From: Crocinitomicaceae bacterium
Lineage (GTDB): Bacteria > Bacteroidota > Bacteroidia > Flavobacteriales_D > Crocinitomicaceae
Assembly: GCA_029238665.1 (NCBI GenBank)
Contig: JAQWFQ010000014.1
Location: forward strand, 62,001 to 126,000
Direction of reading: 5' to 3'
Length of the DNA: 64,000 bases
A program made the position numbers and the translations under genes. The notes beneath the pieces were generated by a model, which ran no database searches, was not told where the DNA came from, and worked only from the letters and a program-made list of their open reading frames with translations. Position 1 is the stretch's first letter, and each line of letters begins with the position of its first letter. Positions 43,022-51,153 of this stretch are shown piece by piece.

Positions 43022-44404
43022 TTGAAAATATTCATTCTAATCCTGCTGTTTTTAACCCCCAATTTATCGGTTGGGCAAATTTCCTATAACATTACTTTTC
43101 TTGACAATTGGAGCAACGATACACTAACCGCAAACTCATCAAACGTGCGTTATAACGATTGCTGGGGAGTTGAATTAAACAATCAAGAATATGCAATTGC
43201 AGGATCCACAGAAGGCACACATTTTTTTAAAATCACAAATCAAAATAAACTAGAGCATATTGATTTTATTGCAGGCCATTTCAATAACATGTCTGTCATA
43301 CACCGAGATATAAAAACATATAAAAACTATGCTTACGCCGTTTGCGATGAAGGCGAAAGTAGCCTCCAAATAATCGACCTTACTTACCTGCCTGATTCCG
43401 CACACCTAGTTAGTAATAACGATAGTTCTTTTGCGCGAGTTCACAACCTATTTATCGACACAACAAATGCACTGCTATACGCTGGTGGAGTTACCCCAAA
43501 ACTAAATGGAATACTTCAACCTACAATTTCAATGCAAGTCTACTCTTTGGCTGACCCTGAAAACCCTGTTTTAATCTACACCGGACCCAATGACATTAAT
43601 GAGGTTCACGACATGTACGTCAGGGACAATATCGCTTATTTAAATTGTGGATTTAATGGAATTCGCGTTTATGACTTTTCAAACCCTGCAAGCCCTGTAT
43701 ACAAACAGAACCTTAACGTATATCAAGACCAAGGGTATAACCACCAAGGCTGGTTAACACCCGATGGAAACACCTATGTTTTTGCAGATGAAACAGGAGG
43801 TAAACGAATAAAAAAATGTGATGTAGCTCCCGACAACACCTTAACAATAAAGGCACTTTTTGGTACAAATTATGAAGGAAATAGTGTTCCTCACAACATT
43901 ATGCTGAGCAATGAATTTGCTTACGTTGCCTATTACAATGAAGGGCTAAGAATCTACGACTTACGGCACAATACACCTATTGAAATTGCCCATTACGACT
44001 CTTACACTGAAGACTCCCCTTTTAACATGCAAGGAGCCTGGGGCGTTTATACAGAACTTCCTTCCAAAAGAATTCTTTTATCAGATAGGCATAACGGACT
44101 ATTTCTAGTTGACTTTCGAGAAGATGTTTTCTTACTAAACCATGCCGAAGAACTTCTAATATACCCCAACCCAAGTTCAAGTAGTGACGGGTTCACCTTA
44201 ACATTGAATAAGCACGATGTTTCTACATTCAACTTATTTCTATACGATATGCAAGGGAAAGAAATAATGAAAAAAGTCGTGAGTAATAAAAGCTACATAG
44301 AATTAAGACCTAAAGTATCCTCTGGAACCTACCATCTGCGTGTTGAATACACCAACTTTAGTGATGATTTAATACAACTTCAAAAAAAGATTGTTATAAA
44401 TTAA
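43022..44404 (+). CDS. Secreted LVIVD-repeat protein with type IX sorting domain, TTG start
   Basis: A 460-residue protein starting at TTG (43022), since MKIFILILLFLTPNLSVGQ reads as a signal peptide from that codon. The body is a beta-propeller-like array of LVIVD-type repeats (for example YAYAVCDEGESSLQIIDLTY, VHDMYVRDNIAYLNCGF, GIRVYDFSNPASPVY, FAYVAYYNEGLRIYDL). The last 75 residues (LLIYPNPSSSSDGFTLTL to KKIVIN) are a type A sorting domain for T9SS export. Function unknown; likely a surface protein that binds a ligand. No partners adjoin it, and it converges with recX with an 11-base overlap. Confidence 0.88.
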   Translation: MKIFILILLFLTPNLSVGQISYNITFLDNWSNDTLTANSSNVRYNDCWGVELNNQEYAIAGSTEGTHFFKITNQNKLEHIDFIAGHFNNMSVIHRDIKTYKNYAYAVCDEGESSLQIIDLTYLPDSAHLVSNNDSSFARVHNLFIDTTNALLYAGGVTPKLNGILQPTISMQVYSLADPENPVLIYTGPNDINEVHDMYVRDNIAYLNCGFNGIRVYDFSNPASPVYKQNLNVYQDQGYNHQGWLTPDGNTYVFADETGGKRIKKCDVAPDNTLTIKALFGTNYEGNSVPHNIMLSNEFAYVAYYNEGLRIYDLRHNTPIEIAHYDSYTEDSPFNMQGAWGVYTELPSKRILLSDRHNGLFLVDFREDVFLLNHAEELLIYPNPSSSSDGFTLTLNKHDVSTFNLFLYDMQGKEIMKKVVSNKSYIELRPKVSSGTYHLRVEYTNFSDDLIQLQKKIVIN

Positions 44405-44873
44405 AAAGCGGATCAACGCAATCTCTAATCAGATCATTTTCATACCCCTTAGAAGAAAGAAAACGGTATATTTTCGCCTTTTTAGCGTATGAATCCTCTT
44501 CCTTTTCAAGCATTAGATATTTTTTTTGAGCAAGGTCATTGATATTCTTAGCATAAACTACTGAATCAATAGATGATAAGCCTTTCTTAATTGAATATTC
44601 TGAGATGAATTTCTGATTAAGGTGCTTGCGAATTTTTATTCTACCCCACCTTTTAATATTTATTTTTCCAGAAACAAATGCCTCTGCAAAACGCTCTTCA
44701 CTCAAGTAGTTATTTGAAATTAAATGCGCCAACAATATCGATTGATTTTCGGAGTCAACACCCCACTGACGCATGCGCTGTTCCAGTTCAAAAGAGCAGC
44801 GTTCTTGGTATGCGCATAAAGATTCTAGTTTAGCTTTGGCTTCTAGAAAAGAGTATTTACACTCTGACGGCAT
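44394..44873 (-). CDS. recX: RecA regulatory protein RecX
   Basis: The 159-residue RecX is built from three-helix repeats that bind the RecA filament and inhibit it. Visible: LESLCAYQERCSFELEQRMR, LIAHLISNNYLSEERFAEAF, GKINIKRWGRIKIRKHLNQK, and the C-terminal IYRFLSSKGYENDLIRDCV. It begins one base after the rng stop codon, so the two are in one operon. recA itself is not in the window. Confidence 0.88.
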   Translation of the reverse strand: MPSECKYSFLEAKAKLESLCAYQERCSFELEQRMRQWGVDSENQSILLAHLISNNYLSEERFAEAFVSGKINIKRWGRIKIRKHLNQKFISEYSIKKGLSSIDSVVYAKNINDLAQKKYLMLEKEEDSYAKKAKIYRFLSSKGYENDLIRDCVDPLFNL

Positions 44874-44874
44874 G

Positions 44875-46422
44875 TCAGAGTGTAAGTTTTTCTTTATTCT
44901 TATCTACAAATGAATATTCCAATAAGCTTTGAGATGATAAGCCACGAACTGGGACCCATTTTTTATACTTAAAGAACCATTTCACTTGGCGAGAAATAAA
45001 ACCTGCTTTGAAATAAGCTTCTAAATAAGGGTGAACCAATAAGGCTACCTCTTTTTCATTCTTCGTCTTAATCAAGTAATCAAGGTTATTCTCAATTTCA
45101 TCAGCTAATAATATCGATGCTTGCACATCTCCCTTTCCATTACAGGTAGGGCATTTTTCAGCTGTTGTAATATTTGTTTGCGGACGAACACGTTGACGTG
45201 TAATTTCAACAACACCAAATTTAGATGGAGGAATAATGTTGTGCTTAGCACGATCATTACTCATTACTTCCTTCATTTTAGCGTGTAACGCCTTGTTGTT
45301 CGCTCTATCATGCATGTCAATAAAATCAACACACACAATTCCACCCATATCTCTCAACTGAAGAACACGAGCAATCTCTTCTGCTGCTTCAAGATTTGTT
45401 GAAAGCGCATTATTTTCCTGTCCATCAGCACCTTTACGATTACCACTGTTTACATCTACAACGTGCATTGCTTCAGTATGCTCAATAATCAAATAACCAC
45501 CACTTGGCAGAGGAACTTTTTTTCCAAAAAGCGCTTTAATTTGACGACTAACTCCAAAACGTTCAAAGATATCAAGCTTACCATCGTAATTCTTAATGAT
45601 CTTTTCTCTTCCAGGAGCTATGTCAGAAACATACTCTTTTAAAGTACCGTAAAGGGCTTCATCATTTACATGAATGTTCGTAAAATCTGCATTAAGCAAA
45701 TCACGAAGAATAGATGAAGTTTTATCAATTTCACCTAAAACACGCATTGGCGGCTTTGCCCCCAAAAGGTTTTCATGCATTCTTTTCCATTTCCCAATCA
45801 AATTCTGTAAATCTTGATCAAGTAACTCGACCTTCTTTCCTTCTGCTACAGTTCGAATAATTACCCCAAAATTCTTTGGTTTAATTGTTCTCATTAAGTC
45901 TTTTAACCTATCTCGCTCCGCATGATCTTTGATCTTTTGGGAAATAGAAACTTTATTCGAAAATGGAACAAGTACTAAAAAACGACCAGCCATCGTAATT
46001 TCCGCGCTTAAACGTGGACCTTTTGATGAAATTGGTTCTTTGGCAACCTGGACCAAAATTGGCGCAGAAGAGGAAATAGTGTCACCTATTTTACCTTCTT
46101 TAGATATATCATCTTCTGCTTTGAAGTATTGAAGATCGGCAACATTTTGCTTACCACGCAATGTATCCCGAGAAAACTTATTTAGTGAATTGAATTGTGG
46201 GCCTAAATCCAAATAATGCAAAAATGCATCTTTATCATAGCCAACATCCACAAATGATGCATTAAGACTAGGAACAACTTTCCTTACTTTCCCTAGGTAG
46301 ATATCACCTACAGAAAAATCGTTGTTACCTTGCTCTTCATGCAGCTCAATAAGCTTTCCGTCATTGAGTAAAGCAAGCCAAATGCTTTTTTTTCTAGCAT
46401 CGACTATTAGTTCTAAACTCAC
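44875..46422 (-). CDS. rng: Ribonuclease G/E
   Basis: The 515-residue endoribonuclease (RNase E/G family) has an S1 domain early (VGDIYLGKVRKVVPSLNASF, VDVGYDKDAFLHYLDLG), the 5'-sensor and RNase H-like region, and catalytic aspartates in HVVDVNSGN and CVDFIDMHDR. It ends with the zinc link CPTCNGKG. It processes rRNA and decays mRNA. Its length is the RNase G-like form, without the C-terminal scaffold of E. coli RNase E. Upstream on the same strand, past a hairpin, are the 30-residue ribosomal-protein gene and HU. Confidence 0.95.
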   Translation of the reverse strand: MSLELIVDARKKSIWLALLNDGKLIELHEEQGNNDFSVGDIYLGKVRKVVPSLNASFVDVGYDKDAFLHYLDLGPQFNSLNKFSRDTLRGKQNVADLQYFKAEDDISKEGKIGDTISSSAPILVQVAKEPISSKGPRLSAEITMAGRFLVLVPFSNKVSISQKIKDHAERDRLKDLMRTIKPKNFGVIIRTVAEGKKVELLDQDLQNLIGKWKRMHENLLGAKPPMRVLGEIDKTSSILRDLLNADFTNIHVNDEALYGTLKEYVSDIAPGREKIIKNYDGKLDIFERFGVSRQIKALFGKKVPLPSGGYLIIEHTEAMHVVDVNSGNRKGADGQENNALSTNLEAAEEIARVLQLRDMGGIVCVDFIDMHDRANNKALHAKMKEVMSNDRAKHNIIPPSKFGVVEITRQRVRPQTNITTAEKCPTCNGKGDVQASILLADEIENNLDYLIKTKNEKEVALLVHPYLEAYFKAGFISRQVKWFFKYKKWVPVRGLSSQSLLEYSFVDKNKEKLTL

Positions 46423-46451
46423 GAAAGCCTAATTTAAATTATAAATAATAG

Positions 46452-46484
46452 AAAAACTTAGTAGATCAAATCCACTAAGTTTTT
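46452..46484 (-). terminator. Hairpin between the small ribosomal-protein gene and rng
   Basis: Arms AAAAACTTAGT (46452-46462) and ACTAAGTTTTT (46474-46484) pair perfectly, with a partly paired loop. On the minus strand the stem ends in a short U-run. It separates the 30-residue protein gene from rng and may act as a terminator or attenuator. Confidence 0.7.
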
Positions 46485-46506
46485 CAATAACATGTAAGAG
46501 TGAAGA

Positions 46507-46599
46507 TTACTTCTTCTTCTTGTGACGGTTTTTTCTTAGTCTCTTCTTACGCTTGTGTGTAGACATCTTATGTCTTTTTCTTTTTTTACCGCTTGGCAT
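46507..46599 (-). CDS. Tiny basic ribosomal protein (bS22/mS38, AURKAIP1/COX24 type)
   Basis: A 30-residue protein beginning MPSGKKRKRHKMSTHKRKKR, with 20 Lys or Arg residues. Its composition and the KRKKRLRKNRHKK core match the AURKAIP1/COX24 domain, the bacterial counterpart of mitochondrial small-subunit protein mS38 (called bS22 in mycobacteria). In Bacteroidota a nearly identical short protein is often annotated with this domain. It is very likely a small-subunit ribosomal protein. The reading frame (46507-46599) is shorter than usual gene-finding limits. It lies between HU and rng on the same strand. Confidence 0.88.
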   Translation of the reverse strand: MPSGKKRKRHKMSTHKRKKRLRKNRHKKKK

Positions 46600-46721
46600 A
46601 ATTCTTTATATTTTGTTAAAAATTCTTATTCGTTGTCAAAGTCTCTTACCGATAATTAGTTAAGAGAATGCAAAAGTACTAAATTCAATTGAAAGTCACC
46701 TCATCAAATGAAGTAATATTC

Positions 46722-47012
46722 TTATTTAACTTTAACACTAGTTTTAACGTCCTCAACAAACGTTTTTGCTGGCTTAAACGAAGGAATATTATGTGCAGGT
46801 ATAATAATCGCAGTATTCTTAGAGATATTACGTCCTGTTTTTTCAGCCCTCTCCTTCACGACAAAGCTCCCAAATCCTCTTAAGTAAACATTGTTACCTT
46901 TAGCTAATGACGACTTTATCGTTGTCATAAATGCTTCAACTGCTCTTAGCGCTTCAACTCTTTCTAATCCTGTTTCTTCAACAATGTCTGAAACGATATC
47001 TGCTTTAGTCAT
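46722..47012 (-). CDS. HU/IHF-family DNA-binding protein
   Basis: The 96-residue HU-family protein has MTKADIVSDIVEETGLERVE, VYLRGFGSFVVKERAEKTGRN, and the DNA-binding arm NTAIIIPAHNIPSFKPAKTF (with Pro at the intercalating position). The C-terminal KTSVKVK is basic. It bends and compacts DNA. Bacteroidota have several HU paralogues and this one is not further identified. It is transcribed away from mutY and towards the tiny ribosomal-protein gene and rng. Confidence 0.92.
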   Translation of the reverse strand: MTKADIVSDIVEETGLERVEALRAVEAFMTTIKSSLAKGNNVYLRGFGSFVVKERAEKTGRNISKNTAIIIPAHNIPSFKPAKTFVEDVKTSVKVK

Positions 47013-47073
47013 AAATTCCCTTATTTATTTTTTATTGTTCTTTTTGTTAATTCTTATTAATCACAATTTGGCG

Positions 47074-47081
47074 CAAAAATA
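47074..47081 (-). promoter_or_regulatory. Putative -7 box for the HU gene
   Basis: On the minus strand it reads TATTTTTG, an exact TAnnTTTG match, 61 bases upstream of the HU ATG. Confidence 0.45.
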
Positions 47082-47139
47082 TGGTTCTAAATTCATTAAT
47101 TACGTACTTTTGATATTAAAATTACATTTTTTTCCCTTA

Positions 47140-48159
47140 ATGAGCAATTTCACCCTACTAATAGTCGATTGGTATAGATTAAACAAACGAAATCTCCCAT
47201 GGAGATCTGAGTCAAATCCTTACTTTATATGGCTATCAGAAATCATACTACAACAAACAAGGGTGGATCAAGGGATGGCTTATTATCTTACGTTCACCAA
47301 AAACTACCCCACTGTATTAGACTTAGCCAATGCTAAGGAGCAAGATGTTCTAAACGACTGGCAAGGATTAGGATATTACAGCAGAGCCCGAAACTTACAC
47401 TTTTCAGCAAAATACATCCAAAACGAACTGAATGGGGTCTTCCCAACTACATACACTGAAATCTTAAAATTAAAAGGAGTTGGAAAATATACAGCAGCTG
47501 CAATTTCATCATTTGCTTTCAATGAAAAAAGAGCCGTTGTTGACGGCAACGTCTACCGTTTTCTTAGCCGTGTTTTTGATCTTGATACACCAATAGATTC
47601 CAGCGCTGGGATTAAAGAATTTCAAAAACTGGCAGATACACTCATACCAGAAATAAATCCAGGGGAACACAACCAGGCAATGATGGAGATGGGAGCTTCA
47701 GTCTGCACTCCTAAAAACCCAAAATGCAATGCATGTCCGGTCAATGAAAAATGCCTTTCTCTCGCAAAAAACACCATCAATAACCGACCTGTAAAAAAAG
47801 GAAAAACAAAAACAACAGACCGTTACTTTCACTTCTTAATATTTAAATCAGAAGAAAACACCATAATTGAACAACGAATAGGAAAAGGTATTTGGCAAAA
47901 CATGTTTCAATTTCCCCTAATCGAAACCCTCAACATCAATGACAAACCCGACTTGACGTCGTTTAAAAATAAAACATTCGAATCTACCCCTATAAAACAC
48001 ATACTCAGCCATCAAAGGATCTATGCCACATTTCATCATTTTGACTCCCTCCCTGATCAAGCCGCACAAAAAAGACTAACAATAAAACAATCTGACATAC
48101 AAGAATACCCCCTACCTAGAATCATAGATCGATACCTTGAGGAGCAAGACGTTTTTTAG
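47140..48159 (+). CDS. mutY: A/G-specific adenine glycosylase MutY
   Basis: MutY removes adenine mispaired with 8-oxoguanine. The 339-residue protein starts MSNFTLLIVDWYRLNKR. It has the helix-hairpin-helix LKGVGKYTAAAISSFAF, the catalytic aspartate in RAVVDGNVYRFLSR, and a C-x6-C-x2-C-x5-C iron-sulfur loop in CTPKNPKCNACPVNEKC. The C-terminal Nudix-like domain recognises oxoG. The upstream in-frame ATG at 46891 would add 83 residues inside the opposite-strand HU gene, so 47140 is the start. It heads the run mutY-ssb-gldE-gldD-folK, an order known in flavobacteria. Confidence 0.95.
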   Translation: MSNFTLLIVDWYRLNKRNLPWRSESNPYFIWLSEIILQQTRVDQGMAYYLTFTKNYPTVLDLANAKEQDVLNDWQGLGYYSRARNLHFSAKYIQNELNGVFPTTYTEILKLKGVGKYTAAAISSFAFNEKRAVVDGNVYRFLSRVFDLDTPIDSSAGIKEFQKLADTLIPEINPGEHNQAMMEMGASVCTPKNPKCNACPVNEKCLSLAKNTINNRPVKKGKTKTTDRYFHFLIFKSEENTIIEQRIGKGIWQNMFQFPLIETLNINDKPDLTSFKNKTFESTPIKHILSHQRIYATFHHFDSLPDQAAQKRLTIKQSDIQEYPLPRIIDRYLEEQDVF

Positions 48160-48161
48160 AT

Positions 48162-48169
48162 TATTTTTG
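48162..48169 (+). promoter_or_regulatory. Putative -7 box for ssb-gldE-gldD
   Basis: TATTTTTG matches TAnnTTTG and ends 35 bases upstream of the ssb ATG, just after the mutY stop. It could give the ssb-gldE-gldD-folK genes their own promoter. Confidence 0.45.
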
Positions 48170-48204
48170 CGTATATTTAATCTTAAACTAAAGCACAAAT
48201 CAGC

Positions 48205-48654
48205 ATGGCAGGAAGCGTAAATAAAGTCATTTTAATTGGTAACGTCGGGAAAGACCCTGAAGTTCGACACTTAGAGAATGGCTCAGTTGTAGCTAATTTT
48301 GCAATTGCAACATCTGAAGTGTACACAGACAAAAACACAGGGCAGAAAGTAGAAAATACCGACTGGCACGACATTGTTGTCTGGAGAGGGCTCGCTGAAG
48401 TCGTTGAGAAATACGTAAAAAAAGGACACAAGGTTTACATCGAGGGCAAGTTAAAAAAACGCTCTTGGCAAGATAAGGATAACAATACACGCTACACGAC
48501 CGAAGTAGTTGCAGATGAAATGACAATGTTATCTAGGCCTGCTGGGAGCTCAAACGATAATCCAAGTGCACCCTACTCAAGTAAAGGAACGCCACAAGCA
48601 CCATCAAAAGTAGACGCAATCATAACTAAAGATAAAGACACCTTACCTTTTTAA
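48205..48654 (+). CDS. ssb: Single-stranded DNA-binding protein
   Basis: The 149-residue SSB has an OB fold: MAGSVNKVILIGNVGKDPE, NFAIATSEVYTDK, TDWHDIVVWRGLAEVVEKYV, GHKVYIEGKLKKRSWQDKD, and YTTEVVADEM. A Ser/Pro-rich linker leads to the tip KDKDTLPF, which is less acidic than the usual DDDxPF tip. SSB tetramers coat ssDNA and recruit partners through this tail. It lies between mutY and gldE. Confidence 0.95.
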   Translation: MAGSVNKVILIGNVGKDPEVRHLENGSVVANFAIATSEVYTDKNTGQKVENTDWHDIVVWRGLAEVVEKYVKKGHKVYIEGKLKKRSWQDKDNNTRYTTEVVADEMTMLSRPAGSSNDNPSAPYSSKGTPQAPSKVDAIITKDKDTLPF

Positions 48655-48660
48655 TAAAAA

Positions 48661-50010
48661 ATGAATTTTACAGAACCCCCCAGTACCATGCCCTTTGACG
48701 GGGCCATCAAAGCAGGATTTGAAACCATGGATATTATTTTCATCTTCATCCTTATTGCCTTACTAATTCTATCAGCACTAATATCAGGGTCTGAAGCTGC
48801 ATTTTTCTCCCTAAATCCAACCGATAAAGATGCACTTAAGAATGACACGAGTAAAAAAGCAGGCTATGTGAAAGAGCTGCTAAACAAACCTAAACACCTC
48901 CTTGCAACAATACTAATCACGAATAACTTTGTAAATGTTGGAGTTGTAATATTATCATCGGCCATTCTCTCAAAGACATTAGACAATCCCGAAGCCAATA
49001 ACATCTTTAACTTTTTTATTGAAGTCATAGTTATCACGCTAACCCTACTACTTATTGGTGAGGTTATCCCAAAAATATACGCCACAAAAAATGCGTTGGG
49101 GTTTTCCAATTTCATGGCGCGACCACTACACCTTCTAAACAGAACACCACCTTTATCTTGGATGCGACTAGGCTTAGTAAGCGGAAGTCAGTTTATCCAG
49201 AACAAAATCGGGAAACGAAAAATTAACATCTCATCTGATGAACTAGAACAAGCAATTGCTCTAACCAAGGAAATTAACCAAGATAATGACGACCACAAAA
49301 TTCTTCAGGGAATCGTTAAGTTTGGAAATACTGAGGTTCGACAAATAATGAAGCCGAGAGTTGATGTACACGCTATAGAATCAAAAACTCCTTTCGACCA
49401 AGCACTGGATATAATTTTAGACTGTGGACACTCAAGAATTCCTGTCTACAAAGATAATTTTGATGAAATTGTAGGGATTCTTTTCATAAAAGACCTCCTT
49501 CCCATCTTAGGCACAACTAAAGATTACAATTGGCTCTCACTAATCAGAAAACCTTTTTACGTTCCTGAAAACAAAAAAATTGACGACCTTCTAAAGGAGT
49601 TTCAAGAAATGAAGGTACACATCGCTTTAGTTGTGGATGAATACGGAGGCACAAGCGGATTGGTTTCGCTCGAAGATATTCTGGAAGAAATTGTCGGGGA
49701 TATTACCGATGAATTTGATGACGACAAAATTGCCTACACAAAAATCAATAACAATAGCTATTTGTTTGAAGGAAAAACAACAATTATTGACTTCTTAAAA
49801 GTACTAGAAATTGATGAACAAGATTTTGACTTTGAAACCAAAAATGCAGAAACGCTTGGAGGTTACATTATTGAACACGCCGGTAGAATTCTAGAAAAAG
49901 ACGCGTCAATTGAAATAGGTAACGTCAAATTAGTTATTGAGTCTAGCGACAATCGACGAATTAAAATGATTAAAGCAATTAAACGAAACAATTCAGATGA
50001 AATTAATTAG
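48661..50010 (+). CDS. gldE: Gliding motility-associated membrane protein GldE (CNNM/CorC type)
   Basis: The 449-residue protein has an N-terminal CNNM/DUF21 domain with three to four membrane helices (FIFILIALLILSALISGSEA onwards), a CBS pair (about 200-325; VRQIMKPRVDVHAIESKTPF, CGHSRIPVYKDNFDEIVGIL, VHIALVVDEYGGTSGLVSLE), and a C-terminal CorC_HlyC domain. The family includes Mg/Co transport regulators. In Flavobacterium, GldE partly compensates for loss of GldD, and the order ssb-gldE-gldD seen here identifies it. It overlaps gldD by 14 bases. Confidence 0.9.
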   Translation: MNFTEPPSTMPFDGAIKAGFETMDIIFIFILIALLILSALISGSEAAFFSLNPTDKDALKNDTSKKAGYVKELLNKPKHLLATILITNNFVNVGVVILSSAILSKTLDNPEANNIFNFFIEVIVITLTLLLIGEVIPKIYATKNALGFSNFMARPLHLLNRTPPLSWMRLGLVSGSQFIQNKIGKRKINISSDELEQAIALTKEINQDNDDHKILQGIVKFGNTEVRQIMKPRVDVHAIESKTPFDQALDIILDCGHSRIPVYKDNFDEIVGILFIKDLLPILGTTKDYNWLSLIRKPFYVPENKKIDDLLKEFQEMKVHIALVVDEYGGTSGLVSLEDILEEIVGDITDEFDDDKIAYTKINNNSYLFEGKTTIIDFLKVLEIDEQDFDFETKNAETLGGYIIEHAGRILEKDASIEIGNVKLVIESSDNRRIKMIKAIKRNNSDEIN

Positions 50011-50566
50011 TATCCTCTTAATTTTCGGTTTCTTGGTGTCATGCACTAATGATGATGTATTCATACCTAAGCCCCCAACGTATTTACGTGCAGATTTACC
50101 CGAACACAAATACACCACACAAGAAGATGAATGCCCATACACACTTACTATCCCTGAAATATTCAGCACAAAACAAGTCAGTGATTTAAACGGACCAACC
50201 TGCCATAAAGACATTAATATGGGACCATTAAACGGAACAATTCACTTCTCATTTATTGCAATGACCGAACCGCTAGCAGCCTATGTTAACTTTGCCAACG
50301 ACAAGGTAGACGAGCACAAAATAAAAGCCACATCCATCAATGACTACAAAATCATTAATGATAGCAATCGGGTCTACTGCACCTTATTTGAACTTCAAGG
50401 AAACGTAGCATCTCCTTTTCAATTCTACATGACTGATTCGACATCAAAGTTTGTTAGCGGTGTTGTCTACTTTAACTCGACACCTAATTACGACTCGCTA
50501 AAACCTTCCTTAGACTACCTGAAAGCAGACTTAAACTACATGATTGAAAATTTCAAATGGAAATGA
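49997..50566 (+). CDS. gldD: Gliding motility lipoprotein GldD
   Basis: A 189-residue lipoprotein with signal MKLISILLIFGFLVSC (lipobox LVSC). The mature part has the GldD traits: a proline-rich start (PKPPTYLRADLPEHKY), YTLTIPEIF, GTIHFSFIAM, and a long C-terminal helix ending KADLNYMIENFKWK. GldD is needed for gliding in Flavobacterium, but its biochemical role is not settled. It overlaps gldE by 14 bases and folK by 4, all in one operon. Confidence 0.9.
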   Translation: MKLISILLIFGFLVSCTNDDVFIPKPPTYLRADLPEHKYTTQEDECPYTLTIPEIFSTKQVSDLNGPTCHKDINMGPLNGTIHFSFIAMTEPLAAYVNFANDKVDEHKIKATSINDYKIINDSNRVYCTLFELQGNVASPFQFYMTDSTSKFVSGVVYFNSTPNYDSLKPSLDYLKADLNYMIENFKWK

Positions 50567-51081
50567 ATCAATTAATTCTTAGTCTTGGATCAAACATTGA
50601 AAGCAGGTCATTAAACATCACCAACGCTTGCCAGGCAATTGCACGTGAAATTGGAAAAATATCAAATGCATCAAAAATATACACCACACCTCCATTGGGC
50701 TTTGAAAGTGATACACACTTTTTAAACTGCTGTATTTTGGTTGAAACTAGGTTGACTCCCATCGGAGTTCTGTCAGCTACTCAAAAGATTGAACAATCAC
50801 TTGGAAGAACTCAAAAATCGGTAGATGAAAATTACACATCAAGAACCATTGACATCGATATTATATTCTTCAATAAACAACGAGTAAATACCTCAGAACT
50901 AATCATTCCTCATGCACTATTCAGAGAACGGAAGTTTGTTTTAAAACCATTAAACGACCTAACAAACAATTACATAGACCCTATATCTCAACTAACAGTA
51001 GGACAACTCTTAATCAATTGCAACGACAATTCCCCCATCGCAATTCATGAAAATCAGTTTCTAGATACTTTATACAAGTAA
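50563..51081 (+). CDS. folK: 2-amino-4-hydroxy-6-hydroxymethyldihydropteridine pyrophosphokinase
   Basis: FolK phosphorylates hydroxymethyl-dihydropterin in folate synthesis. The 172-residue protein has LILSLGSNIESRSLNI, TPPLGFESDTHFLNCCILVE, KIEQSLGRTQKS, and the signature SRTIDIDIIFF, then IIPHALFRERKFVLKPL. I take the ATG at 50563, which overlaps the gldD stop as ATGA; one at 50557 is in frame. pabB of the same pathway is elsewhere in the window (27.3 kb). Confidence 0.93.
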   Translation: MNQLILSLGSNIESRSLNITNACQAIAREIGKISNASKIYTTPPLGFESDTHFLNCCILVETRLTPIGVLSATQKIEQSLGRTQKSVDENYTSRTIDIDIIFFNKQRVNTSELIIPHALFRERKFVLKPLNDLTNNYIDPISQLTVGQLLINCNDNSPIAIHENQFLDTLYK

Positions 51082-51153
51082 TAGCAAGCCAAATACATTT
51101 TTTTTCCGTATCATTGCATTTGAAAATGTAAAAGAATTTTTTAGACCAAATTT

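Noticed and set aside
46891-47139. N-terminal extension of MutY
   Set aside because: The added residues lie opposite the HU gene and its promoter; the MutY family start fits 47140.
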